Assembly (NCBI RefSeq): GCF_000299035.1
Contig: NZ_JH921518.1
Coordinates: 220,429-284,428 of the forward strand
Direction: 5' to 3'
Source: Bacillus bingmayongensis
Lineage (GTDB): Bacteria; Bacillota; Bacilli; Bacillales; Bacillaceae_G
Length of the DNA stretch: 64,000 bases
The position numbers were made by a program, and so were the translations under genes. Under the pieces are notes generated by a model, which saw only the letters and a program-made list of their open reading frames with translations, did no database searches and was not told where the DNA came from. Of the stretch, positions 48,317 to 55,763 are shown one piece after another (within the stretch, counting starts at the first letter, position 1; every line of letters starts with the position of its first letter).

Positions 48317-48384
48317 CGTAGTAATGGAGTTCATGTAATCATCTGAAAAATGTATCTTATTGAGGCGCATTAAAATATGTCATT

Positions 48385-49137
48385 TTAATTTAACATTTTT
48401 ATGATGTCATCTACAAATATTTTATCGATTTCATGTCCTTGGTTTGTTTGTTCTGAATCCATAATTATTCCTTGTGATTTCTCTTTGTCAATCCACAAAT
48501 AGTATGTTTGAGTTGTTCCACTTAAAAAGTGAACATTTACTTTGTAATTTGACTTTCGCGTATTAGATGTATTTGAAGGTGTATTAAAGTTTGTATGTTG
48601 GATAGCGTTCACGAAAGCTCCAACATCAAATTGCTTTACGAATATGTAGGTCTTATCCCCCTCAACTTCAATAAATTCAATAGATTTATCTTTTATGGAG
48701 TATACTCCTTCACCATCCTTCGCTGTATAATGAAGCACAATGCCCTCTTCTGACTGGGCGCAATCTCTTAGCATATATGCTATACCATGTGTTTCTTGAG
48801 GAGTAACAAGCTTATTACATATATCCTTTCTATAGTCGTTTTTGTACTTGTAAGTAAAAGTGAACTTTTCATCTTTATAAGTTACAGTTTCTAAAGTTGG
48901 TACTTTTGCTTCCTCGTCAGTTAAATAATTTTTAATTTGTATTTCGTCATTTTTCTTATCTTTTACATTTTGAGAAAATGTTTCAAATCGTTCTAGATTT
49001 TTAGATTTTTCTTTAGGTATATGTATAACAATCTCATCTTTTTTCACTTCAGTGGATGATTTCTCATTGTCATTACTACACGCAGTTAAAGAAGTAAGTG
49101 CTAAGCATACTGCCCCAACAATCAATGGTTTCTTCAA
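48385..49137 (-). CDS. Lipoprotein of unknown function
   Basis: 250 residues from a TTG at 49137, eight bases behind AGGAGG. The signal peptide ends in a lipobox LTAC (Cys20), so it should be anchored on the outside of the membrane. The mature part is charged, with a C-terminal domain carrying YYLWIDKEKSQGIIMD. I do not recognise the family. It lies in the accessory hot spot between repeat arrays and a truncated glyoxalase gene. Confidence 0.75.
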   Translation of the reverse strand: MKKPLIVGAVCLALTSLTACSNDNEKSSTEVKKDEIVIHIPKEKSKNLERFETFSQNVKDKKNDEIQIKNYLTDEEAKVPTLETVTYKDEKFTFTYKYKNDYRKDICNKLVTPQETHGIAYMLRDCAQSEEGIVLHYTAKDGEGVYSIKDKSIEFIEVEGDKTYIFVKQFDVGAFVNAIQHTNFNTPSNTSNTRKSNYKVNVHFLSGTTQTYYLWIDKEKSQGIIMDSEQTNQGHEIDKIFVDDIIKMLN

Positions 49138-49244
49138 ATTGAGTTCCTCCTAAAATATATTATATATTTGATTATAACAATAATACACTACCCCCTGAAA
49201 AACTTGCGCTTCGAATAGTTTAAGTTTAGACCACATATCTCTAA

Positions 49245-49406
49245 TCATGTGATGAATTGAATTTTATTTTCTCCTACCCAAAAGAAAGCCACTCTTCTTT
49301 TAGATAGTTTTCTTGCTAATGCTAACCCTAACTTATTTTGATAGAAAGCTATCGCCTTTTCTAAATTTCTTACATGTAAATGAGTTTCGTATATGCTCTG
49401 TATCAT
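49245..49406 (-). pseudogene. Truncated VOC/glyoxalase family gene
   Basis: A 53-codon frame from an ATG behind AAAGGAA gives MIQSIYETHLHVRNLEKAIA, FYQNKLGLALA and VAFFWVGENKIQFI, which is the first beta-alpha-beta-beta half of a VOC protein. It then stops, with no second half (families of this type are ~140 residues). This is a 5' gene remnant with an intact translation start. Confidence 0.7.
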
Positions 49407-49485
49407 TATTTTTATTCCTTTCTTTATTGTAATTTTTATGTCGATATCTTTTTGTTGTTATAATACCAGTAAAAATATCTTAAAT

Positions 49486-49529
49486 CATACTACTTTTGTA
49501 TAATTTTTCTTTCCTACAAAAGTAGTATG
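49486..49529. repeat. Perfect 15-bp inverted repeat
   Basis: CATACTACTTTTGTA (49486-49500) and TACAAAAGTAGTATG (49515-49529), 14-nt loop. No gene uses it as a terminator. A 47-codon plus-strand frame at 49565-49708 lies next to it; it has no recognised homology. Confidence 0.55.
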
Positions 49530-49907
49530 TGCGGATTTCATTCATATAATTTGAACTGGTGTTGATGGTTTTTAAAAATAGAAAGCTTATTTTCAAATTA
49601 GATGAAAAAAGAGATGCAATTATGGATATTCATGTGGAATTTTCGTTCTGGGGACATCATAAATATAAACTTTATAACAGTGGGCTAGTGAATATTCTTA
49701 AGTTTTAGGTTCAATTTCTTTCTAAATTATATCGGTATTATCCTTGGAATTTACTATGATTCCATCAAATATGTTTTAATAGTTCTTCATCAAAAATCAA
49801 GTCATTTCACTTCCTTCTAAATAACTCTATTAAAATGGCATCAAAAACCTAATTGAAATTAATTAGGAATGTCATTTTCTCTTTTTATGTTAACCGAGTT
49901 TAACTTG

Positions 49908-50870
49908 CTAGTTTGTATGTAATCTACTTTTTATTTCATAACAATCCGCCAATATATCTTTTAAATATTCCTTATATTTGGAGCGTAGGATTTCTGGAGA
50001 AATGATTTTAATTTCTTTACCGAAAGACAAAAAATACTGAACCAGAAAATCTATCTCCTTTTCTCCAAAAGTCCCAATAATGTATTTGTTTTGTTCTTCT
50101 TCTTGAAGTGACATGTTATCGTAAATGCGTTTATAGAACTGTTCAACCCCTTTCTCACTAACTTTGACTTTAAAAGAAAAAGGTCGTTGTGTATTGAATT
50201 GTTTTCTATATAACGAACTAATTTTCTCTTCAGTAAAAGGAATGCTTTCTTTATCTTTATACTTTACAGATTGAATATAGTCACAACGAAAATTTCGAAA
50301 TTCTTTTTTGTCTAAATCCCAACTAAAGCAATACCAATTTCCATCTGTAATTAATAATCTTAAGGGTTGAATGATTCTTTGATTGTTGCCATAGCGACAA
50401 TAACTGATTTCTATTACCTTTTTGTTGAGTATTGCAGAGAAGAGTTCTCCTAAAAATGGAGACTCTTTTTTTTGATTTGTTCCTATAAATTGGATAACTT
50501 GATCCGCCTCCTGAACCATCTCTTTTTGTTTCTTTGGCAGTACAGCTAATAGTTTCTCTTTAATTTCTTTGTAGTCTTTATCAAATGGAGTTTTTAGCAA
50601 TGTTTTTAGTAGTTGTAACGAAAAGAATATAGAATATAGTTCATTATTACTAAAATAAATTGGCGGTAGAAGTTGATTTTCTAACACGTGATATCCACCA
50701 TGACTTCCCTTTTCAGAATAAAGAGGAACACCTAATTCTTCTAAGGAAGCAATGTCTCGTAAGGCGGTACTTCTGGAAATATCGAATTCTTCAATCAAGT
50801 CGTTAAGATTAAAATTCTTTTTTGAATTGATATAGATCATTTCTTGAATGAGTCGCTCGTCTTTTTTCAT
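49908..50870 (-). CDS. WYL-domain transcriptional regulator, YafY type
   Basis: 320 residues. N-terminal HTH (about 18-55, FNLNDLIEEFDISRSTALRDIASLEELG), then the WYL domain (about 145-225) with ISYCRYGNNQRIIQPLRLLI and WYCFSWD, and a WYL C-terminal extension. ATG behind TAGGAG. It is divergent from the ClbS/DfsB-type gene, with an inverted repeat in the shared promoter region, so it probably controls that gene and itself. Ligand unknown. Confidence 0.88.
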   Translation of the reverse strand: MKKDERLIQEMIYINSKKNFNLNDLIEEFDISRSTALRDIASLEELGVPLYSEKGSHGGYHVLENQLLPPIYFSNNELYSIFFSLQLLKTLLKTPFDKDYKEIKEKLLAVLPKKQKEMVQEADQVIQFIGTNQKKESPFLGELFSAILNKKVIEISYCRYGNNQRIIQPLRLLITDGNWYCFSWDLDKKEFRNFRCDYIQSVKYKDKESIPFTEEKISSLYRKQFNTQRPFSFKVKVSEKGVEQFYKRIYDNMSLQEEEQNKYIIGTFGEKEIDFLVQYFLSFGKEIKIISPEILRSKYKEYLKDILADCYEIKSRLHTN

Positions 50871-50894
50871 AAAAAACTCCTAATGATATCATGT

Positions 50895-50930
50895 TTTGAT
50901 ACCATTCTATCATATACTGAAGGTATCAAA
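50895..50930. promoter_or_regulatory. Candidate operator between WYL regulator and its neighbour
   Basis: TTTGATACC (50895-50903) and GGTATCAAA (50922-50930), perfect nine-base inverted arms 18 bp apart in the 80-bp divergent promoter region. Confidence 0.6.
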
Positions 50931-50950
50931 AATAAAGGTGTGAAAGAACT

Positions 50951-51460
50951 ATGAAACAGTACTCTAATTCTGAAGAATTAATTGAATCAATCGATAAAGC
51001 CTATAAGAAATTTATTGAAGAATTTAAGGTGATTCCTGAAGAGTTGAGAGATAAACATATCTCTGAAGTGGATAAATCTCCTTCTGAAATACTTTCTTAT
51101 CAATTGGGGTGGATTAACTTGTTGTTATCATGGGAAAAAGACGAACAATGTGGACTTGACGTACAAACGCCCACTCCAGACTATAAATGGAATAACTTAG
51201 GTGGACTTTATCAATCTTTTTATGAGCAATACGGTATTTTAACCTTAAAACAGCAGGAGGAAGAATTGACAAAGTTAGTCCGAATGTTAGTTAATTGGAT
51301 AAATGATCTTTCTGAAGCAGAATTATTCCAACCAGAACAAAGGAAATGGGCCACAACAAAAGCAATGTGGCCTGTTTGGAAATGGGTGCATATCAATACA
51401 GTTGCTCCATTTACGAATTTCAGAACTAAAATACGCAAATGGAAAAAAATAGTTTTATAA
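50951..51460 (+). CDS. ClbS/DfsB family protein (DUF1706)
   Basis: 169 residues, predicted all-helical four-helix bundle of the DinB-like ClbS/DfsB group. Landmarks: IPEELRDKHI, LSYQLGWINLLLSWEKDE and WPVWKWVHINTVAPFTNFR. The best-studied member, ClbS, protects E. coli from colibactin by hydrolysing it; what the Bacillus members act on is not known. Divergent from the WYL regulator, its likely controller. A bidirectional terminator follows. Confidence 0.88.
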   Translation: MKQYSNSEELIESIDKAYKKFIEEFKVIPEELRDKHISEVDKSPSEILSYQLGWINLLLSWEKDEQCGLDVQTPTPDYKWNNLGGLYQSFYEQYGILTLKQQEEELTKLVRMLVNWINDLSEAELFQPEQRKWATTKAMWPVWKWVHINTVAPFTNFRTKIRKWKKIVL

Positions 51461-51503
51461 GTGATTCAAAAAAAGTAAGTATTCAGACAGTTAGACAAAA
51501 GAC

Positions 51504-51546
51504 AATAAAGTCTATTTCTTATACATTAAAAGAAATAGACTTTATT
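51504..51546. terminator. Terminator after ClbS/DfsB gene
   Basis: AATAAAGTCTATTTCT / AGAAATAGACTTTATT perfect 16-bp stem. Confidence 0.85.
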
Positions 51547-51595
51547 TATTTGAATTTTCTTAGTGTGCAAAATTCGCACTTTGTTGAAAGAACCT

Positions 51596-53238
51596 TATAG
51601 CTATCAGGCTAAGATAATTTTGTATCTATATAATGAAAAGAACACTGTTCTTTTATAGAGAAAGGATGGCGGTTTTGGTATGAATTTATCGTTTTCTGAT
51701 GAACTGGACTTGTTTTCAAAAGAATTACAGCGGTATATGTCGCCACATGCTTTGAATCAGTTAGCTAGAAAAGCAGGATTTGTTCAACGAAGAAGTAAAT
51801 ATGGTGCACAAGAATTAGTAGCACTATGTGTTTGGTTAAGCCAAAACATAGCTCATTCCTCCCTAACACAACTGTGTAGTCGTTTAGAAGTTCATACAGG
51901 TATTTCTATGAGTCCAGAAGGACTAAATCAACGCTTTAATTCTCAGGCTGTGCGGTTTTTACAACAACTCCTAGCACATTTACTTCACCAACAATTTTGT
52001 TCCTCTAGCAAGATTTCAACTTTGTATACAAACTCTTTTCATCGTATTCGTGTATTAGATTCTACACATTTTCAGGTTCCAGATAAATTCGTTTCTATAT
52101 ACCAAGGTTCAGGAGGTAGTGGTCAAAGTGCCGGTGTGAAAATTCAATTAGAGTACGATTTATTAAGTGGACAGTTTTTACATGTTCATGTGGGTGCTGG
52201 AAAGCACAATGATAAAATTTATGGTTCTACTTGCTTAACGTCTCTTCAACCGCACGATGTATGTATACGGAACTTGGGATACTTCGACTTAAAAGATCTA
52301 CATACGATAGATGAGTGTGGTGCTTATTTTATTTCACGATTAAAGCTCAATACTCGTATATATCAAAAGAATAAAGAGCCTGAATACTTTCAAAATGGAA
52401 CAATAAAAAAGCACTCTGAATACATCCAATTAGATATGGAGCAATTCAGTGACCAATTACAGTCAGGTGAAACATATGAAATTCCTGAGATTTATATTGG
52501 AATGTATCAAAAGCTTCCTGCAAGACTTATTCTGTATAAATTAACTGAAACACAAATGAAACGTAGACAAAAGGATTTAGCATCTAAAGAACATAAGAAG
52601 CAAATTACCTACAAAGAACGCAGTAAACAGCTTAGTGCAATTAACTTTTACATTACAAATATTCCTTTGGAATATCTACCAAAGGAACAAGTATACGATT
52701 TTTACTCCTTACGATGGCAAATTGAACTTATCTTTAAAACATGGAAATCGTTTTTTCGTATTCATCACTGTCATTCTGTAAAATTAGAACGACTAGAATG
52801 TCACTTATACGGACAATTAATAAGTATCCTTCTTTGTTCCTCCACCATGTTTCAAATGCGCCATTTACTCCTCATCAAGAAGAAACGAGAATTAAGCGAA
52901 TATAAAGCGATTTATATCATAAAAGATTATTTTCCACTTATTTATCAATCTCTACAAAAAGACACCCAAGAATTAACAAAGATATTGTTTCGTCTGTTTA
53001 ATCTCTTACAGAAAAACGGACGAAAATCTCATAGGTATGAGAAGAAAACAGTCTTTGATATCTTAGGCGTCGTATACAACTTTTCTATGTCTCACAATCA
53101 TGTAGCATAATCAAAAAAATTGAAACCCGATAGGGTTTATTTGGTATGCAAATCTTTAAAGAAATTACACTGGATCTTTAGGGAAAAGAAAAATCTCACG
53201 TGAAATTAAACTTATAAAAGCTTAGGTTGATGGGCATG
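51596..53238 (+). mobile_element. IS231-type insertion sequence (IS4 family)
   Basis: About 1.64 kb, the usual IS231 size. The right terminal repeat is clear: CTTAGGTTGATGGGCATG at 53221-53238, the complement of the IS231 end CATGCCCATCAAC. At the left, TATAGCTATCAGGCTAAG (51596-51613) matches it at 12 of 18 positions, so the left end has decayed or is a hybrid. No direct target duplication is seen. The right end abuts exactly the first base of a Tn3-family-type terminal repeat. Confidence 0.8.
51680..53110 (+). CDS. tnpA: IS231-type transposase
   Basis: 476 residues, a full-length DDE transposase of the IS4 family, IS231 group. First Asp in RIRVLDSTHFQVPDK, second in CIRNLGYFDLKDL, Glu in the YREK-like segment YSLRWQIELIFKTWKSFF. 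The N-terminal region MNLSFSDELDLF and C-terminal FDILGVVYNFS match IS231 proteins. No frameshift or internal stop, so the protein may be active even though the left terminal repeat is degraded. Confidence 0.95.
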   Translation: MNLSFSDELDLFSKELQRYMSPHALNQLARKAGFVQRRSKYGAQELVALCVWLSQNIAHSSLTQLCSRLEVHTGISMSPEGLNQRFNSQAVRFLQQLLAHLLHQQFCSSSKISTLYTNSFHRIRVLDSTHFQVPDKFVSIYQGSGGSGQSAGVKIQLEYDLLSGQFLHVHVGAGKHNDKIYGSTCLTSLQPHDVCIRNLGYFDLKDLHTIDECGAYFISRLKLNTRIYQKNKEPEYFQNGTIKKHSEYIQLDMEQFSDQLQSGETYEIPEIYIGMYQKLPARLILYKLTETQMKRRQKDLASKEHKKQITYKERSKQLSAINFYITNIPLEYLPKEQVYDFYSLRWQIELIFKTWKSFFRIHHCHSVKLERLECHLYGQLISILLCSSTMFQMRHLLLIKKKRELSEYKAIYIIKDYFPLIYQSLQKDTQELTKILFRLFNLLQKNGRKSHRYEKKTVFDILGVVYNFSMSHNHVA

Positions 53239-53467
53239 GGGTACCGCCAGCATTTTGGAAATAAACCACGTTAAGCAAATTTCGATATAAAATCTTTTGA
53301 ATTTTGTCCCGTTAAGAATATTTTGATACAACACAACACCATTTGTGTTGCGTTAGGACATGAGAATACCAATGAAAACGGTTGTTAATGCAACACAATT
53401 TAAATTAGCGATAAAATGACTCGAAAATCCTTAGCGTGGTTTTTTTTCGTTTGGCTGTCTGTACCCC
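53238..53467. mobile_element. Miniature element with Tn3-family (Tn4430-like) ends
   Basis: Two 38-bp terminal inverted repeats, 53238-53275 and 53430-53467, both begin GGGGTAC and end AACCACG-Y-TAAG. They closely resemble the Tn4430 ends, whose first bases are GGGGTACCGCCAGC. The 154-bp interior has no gene. It contains CAACACAA (53329-53336) facing TTGTGTTG (53343-53350) across six bases, and another CAACACAA at 53391-53398, as expected for a tyrosine-recombinase resolution site of the TnpI kind. It fits a TIME, a Tn3-derived non-autonomous element. Confidence 0.75.
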
Positions 53468-53491
53468 GTATATAAAATACTGATTTGAATA

Positions 53492-53520
53492 CAAAAAACA
53501 CTCCTAGTGAGTGTTTTTTT
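53492..53520. terminator. Terminator after lipase module
   Basis: AAAAAACACTC / GAGTGTTTTTTT stem just past the stop of the small helical gene. Confidence 0.8.
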
Positions 53521-53815
53521 AATACTTCGGCCCCATATAATCATAACTTTGATCAAGCGCTTTGATTAAATCAATGGCATTCTTTAATTCATGCTTATCA
53601 GACTCTAATTCTTCCATTCTTTTTGCAATATCTTTTCTAAAATTGTCTACATCACCAACCGCTTTCTTCCCCACACCAAGCTGAGACCAACTTGTATCAA
53701 GCATATGGTGAATACTATTTACCACACTTCTATTATGTTCTAAATCTCGAATCATCTCTTCAAACTGTTGTAACGCCTTATTTAAAGCCTCTTCATTTAA
53801 ATAGATCCTTGGCAT
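53519..53815 (-). CDS. Small helical T7SS-associated protein
   Basis: 98 residues, almost wholly helical, with a central SWSQLGVG turn (near residue 47) in the WXG100-like position. It resembles the small partner proteins encoded beside LXG-type type VII secretion effectors (TIGR04197/DUF3130-like). Cotranscribed with, and 11 bp downstream of, the lipase gene. Likely a targeting partner or chaperone of that lipase; no experiment-based name applied. Confidence 0.7.
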   Translation of the reverse strand: MPRIYLNEEALNKALQQFEEMIRDLEHNRSVVNSIHHMLDTSWSQLGVGKKAVGDVDNFRKDIAKRMEELESDKHELKNAIDLIKALDQSYDYMGPKY

Positions 53816-53826
53816 GTGAATCCCCC

Positions 53827-55092
53827 TTATTTCTGTCCATCTGTCTTCTTATAGTCATCCACTTTCTTTTCAATAAAATCCGAAATTTCTGTAGCTGTAC
53901 GGATGTACCAATGACTCATATGTTCAACATGCGCACGTATATTTGTTATCTTAGCTTCTAATCGTTTACTTTCAGCTGTTTCTAATAAATCCATCATATT
54001 TGAAGTTAATCTCGGCACTCGGTTTTGGAATTCTTGTGCATTTTGTTTCATGCGTCTTACGGCTTCCTCTAAATTCTCTACGACTACACGAATTTCTCCG
54101 CCGCCTAACAATTTACCAGGCGACTCAGATACCATTTTCCCTGTATCTACATTCAGTAGGTATGAATTTGATAAAAATCCATCATTTCCAAATGGAAAGT
54201 TTTTATTTTTACTATCTTGATAATGATACCCAGGGCCTGAAATAGAATCTTTAAATCTTGCTAGTAATAAAGCAAGTTGTTGTGATGGAGGCAGATTTCG
54301 TAGGGCTTCTATATCCTCTTTCGACGGAGGTGGTGACACAGCATATGTAGAACCAATATGACCATCATAAGAACCATATAGACCATAACCAATCGTATCT
54401 GATCCATGAACGACACTAACTATTCTGTCCTTAAACTCACCGTTATCAGATTTTTCACACAAATCAGGTGGTAGTAAATGTTTTGCACTTGGCGCATTCC
54501 ATGACATACATTTCACACTATCATCAAATGCCGAAACATACTCAGCTAAAGCCCCTCCTAAAGAATGACCTGTAACATATACTTCTACATTTTTATCCTT
54601 ATAGTGTTCGTTGACTTTTTCCATTACTTTTTCAGCTTGTTCAAATTGATTATGATATTCCCATTGTTTATTTTCTTCATTCCAGTATTTCTCTGGATGA
54701 TTAGCTTCCGTTCCTGGTGCTGTTGGAGGTGGTGCTGGGTCATGTACCCCTTTACTACGCGTAACAAAATAATCAATATCTGTTTCTAAATCCTTCATTC
54801 CTTCTCCTGGTTTCATCGGAATCCCTAGAGAATTTTCTACTAGAATCTTGTCCCCTTGAGTTCCCCGAAAAGCTACCATCACTTGTGTTTTTCCATCTAC
54901 TACTCTTTCAAATACTACAGCATCCATTCCTGTTTGTTCGTCATGGAATGTTTTTCCTTTTTCCCATGTTTGTAAACTTTGACCATCTTTATTAGTAATA
55001 ACAACTTCTTCATCAATATCTTTATCAGATTTATACGCAGTGTCCGCTAATTGATAAAAAGTAGAATCTAAAACTTCATTTTTATTACTCAA
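53827..55092 (-). CDS. Lipase with C-terminal helical domain, putative T7SS effector
   Basis: 421 residues from a TTG behind AGGAGGGG. Residues ~1-320 are an alpha/beta-hydrolase class 3 lipase: nucleophile Ser177 in VTGHSLGGALAEY, oxyanion strand VMVAFRGTQG (69-80), Asp232 in VVHGSDTIG and His290 in GPGYHYQD. Residues ~335-421 are amphipathic helices like LXG/WXG domains, here at the C-terminus. No Sec signal. This is the reversed arrangement described for the S. aureus T7SS lipase TslA. With a small helical partner gene downstream and a divergent lipoprotein, a secreted phospholipid-degrading toxin is likely but inferred. Confidence 0.85.
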   Translation of the reverse strand: MSNKNEVLDSTFYQLADTAYKSDKDIDEEVVITNKDGQSLQTWEKGKTFHDEQTGMDAVVFERVVDGKTQVMVAFRGTQGDKILVENSLGIPMKPGEGMKDLETDIDYFVTRSKGVHDPAPPPTAPGTEANHPEKYWNEENKQWEYHNQFEQAEKVMEKVNEHYKDKNVEVYVTGHSLGGALAEYVSAFDDSVKCMSWNAPSAKHLLPPDLCEKSDNGEFKDRIVSVVHGSDTIGYGLYGSYDGHIGSTYAVSPPPSKEDIEALRNLPPSQQLALLLARFKDSISGPGYHYQDSKNKNFPFGNDGFLSNSYLLNVDTGKMVSESPGKLLGGGEIRVVVENLEEAVRRMKQNAQEFQNRVPRLTSNMMDLLETAESKRLEAKITNIRAHVEHMSHWYIRTATEISDFIEKKVDDYKKTDGQK

Positions 55093-55158
55093 AACATTTC
55101 CCCTCCTGTAATATTTGATATATTCTTATAATTAAGATAACATTAATGGAGGATAAAT

Positions 55159-55503
55159 ATGGATATTACTATAAAAAAAATTAGTTTTTGTTTATTGTTT
55201 ATACTTATTTTAAGTATTTTAGGAGGATGTAATATGGATCAAAAAAATAAAGAAGCAACAAAAGAACAACAAGTAATAAAAGAAGCAAAAGAGACAACAG
55301 TTAAATACTTTAAAGAAAAACAAGATTTAGATGTAGTAATTACTGGACATAAATTTGGGCCTAAAGACTTACAATCTATTTATATCTCTGGACACGTTAA
55401 AGACGATAAAAGTAAAACATTTAACATAACTATTCAATATGGCGGAGACGAATACACAATAGGTTCAATTTCTAAAAGTAAAAGTTTAGAATTAAAATAT
55501 TAA
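55159..55503 (+). CDS. Lipoprotein, putative immunity protein of the lipase
   Basis: 114 residues from an ATG behind TGGAGGA. The signal peptide ends in lipobox LGGC (Cys near residue 24). Its mature part, VKYFKEKQDLDVV and YISGHVKDDKSKTFNITIQY, recalls DUF1433-type lipoproteins. It is divergent from the lipase gene, 66 bp away. Lipoprotein TilA is the immunity protein of S. aureus TslA; the same role here is inference from context and type. Confidence 0.75.
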   Translation: MDITIKKISFCLLFILILSILGGCNMDQKNKEATKEQQVIKEAKETTVKYFKEKQDLDVVITGHKFGPKDLQSIYISGHVKDDKSKTFNITIQYGGDEYTIGSISKSKSLELKY

Positions 55504-55507
55504 ATTT

Positions 55508-55538
55508 TTGGACACCTAATGATAAAGGTGTCTTTTCT
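55508..55538 (+). terminator. Terminator after lipoprotein gene
   Basis: GACACCT / AGGTGTC then TTTTC. Confidence 0.65.
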
Positions 55539-55589
55539 TCATAAAAAAAATCCCCACACAATGTGCAGGGACAAGTGTAAACTAATACT

Positions 55590-55688
55590 TTAAAGGTGAA
55601 CAACCTCATCATAATACATTCGTCCCCCACCGACAAAATAGGGGTCACCATACATGCCCATCAACTCAAGAGATTTTAATACCCTCAC
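55590..55688 (-). CDS. Candidate 32-residue small protein
   Basis: GTG at 55688, five bases behind AAAGGA, opens a frame MRVLKSLELMGMYGDPYFVG then GGRMYYDEVVHL. An in-frame ATG at 55706 lacks a good ribosome binding site. No family recognised; it may equally be the last part of an eroded gene. Confidence 0.3.
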   Translation of the reverse strand: MRVLKSLELMGMYGDPYFVGGGRMYYDEVVHL

Positions 55689-55721
55689 GTTATCCTTTCT
55701 AAACATTGTTTTTGTAGACAC

Positions 55722-55756
55722 TAAAAAAGCTAAGACACATACGTCTTAGCTTTTTA
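55722..55756. terminator. Terminator after oligopeptide-binding gene
   Basis: AAAAAGCTAAGAC / GTCTTAGCTTTTT. Confidence 0.85.
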
Positions 55757-55763
55757 ATTCAAT

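Noticed and set aside
49565-49708. Plus-strand 47-codon frame
   Set aside because: No ribosome binding site or recognised family; may be a gene fragment but cannot be supported.
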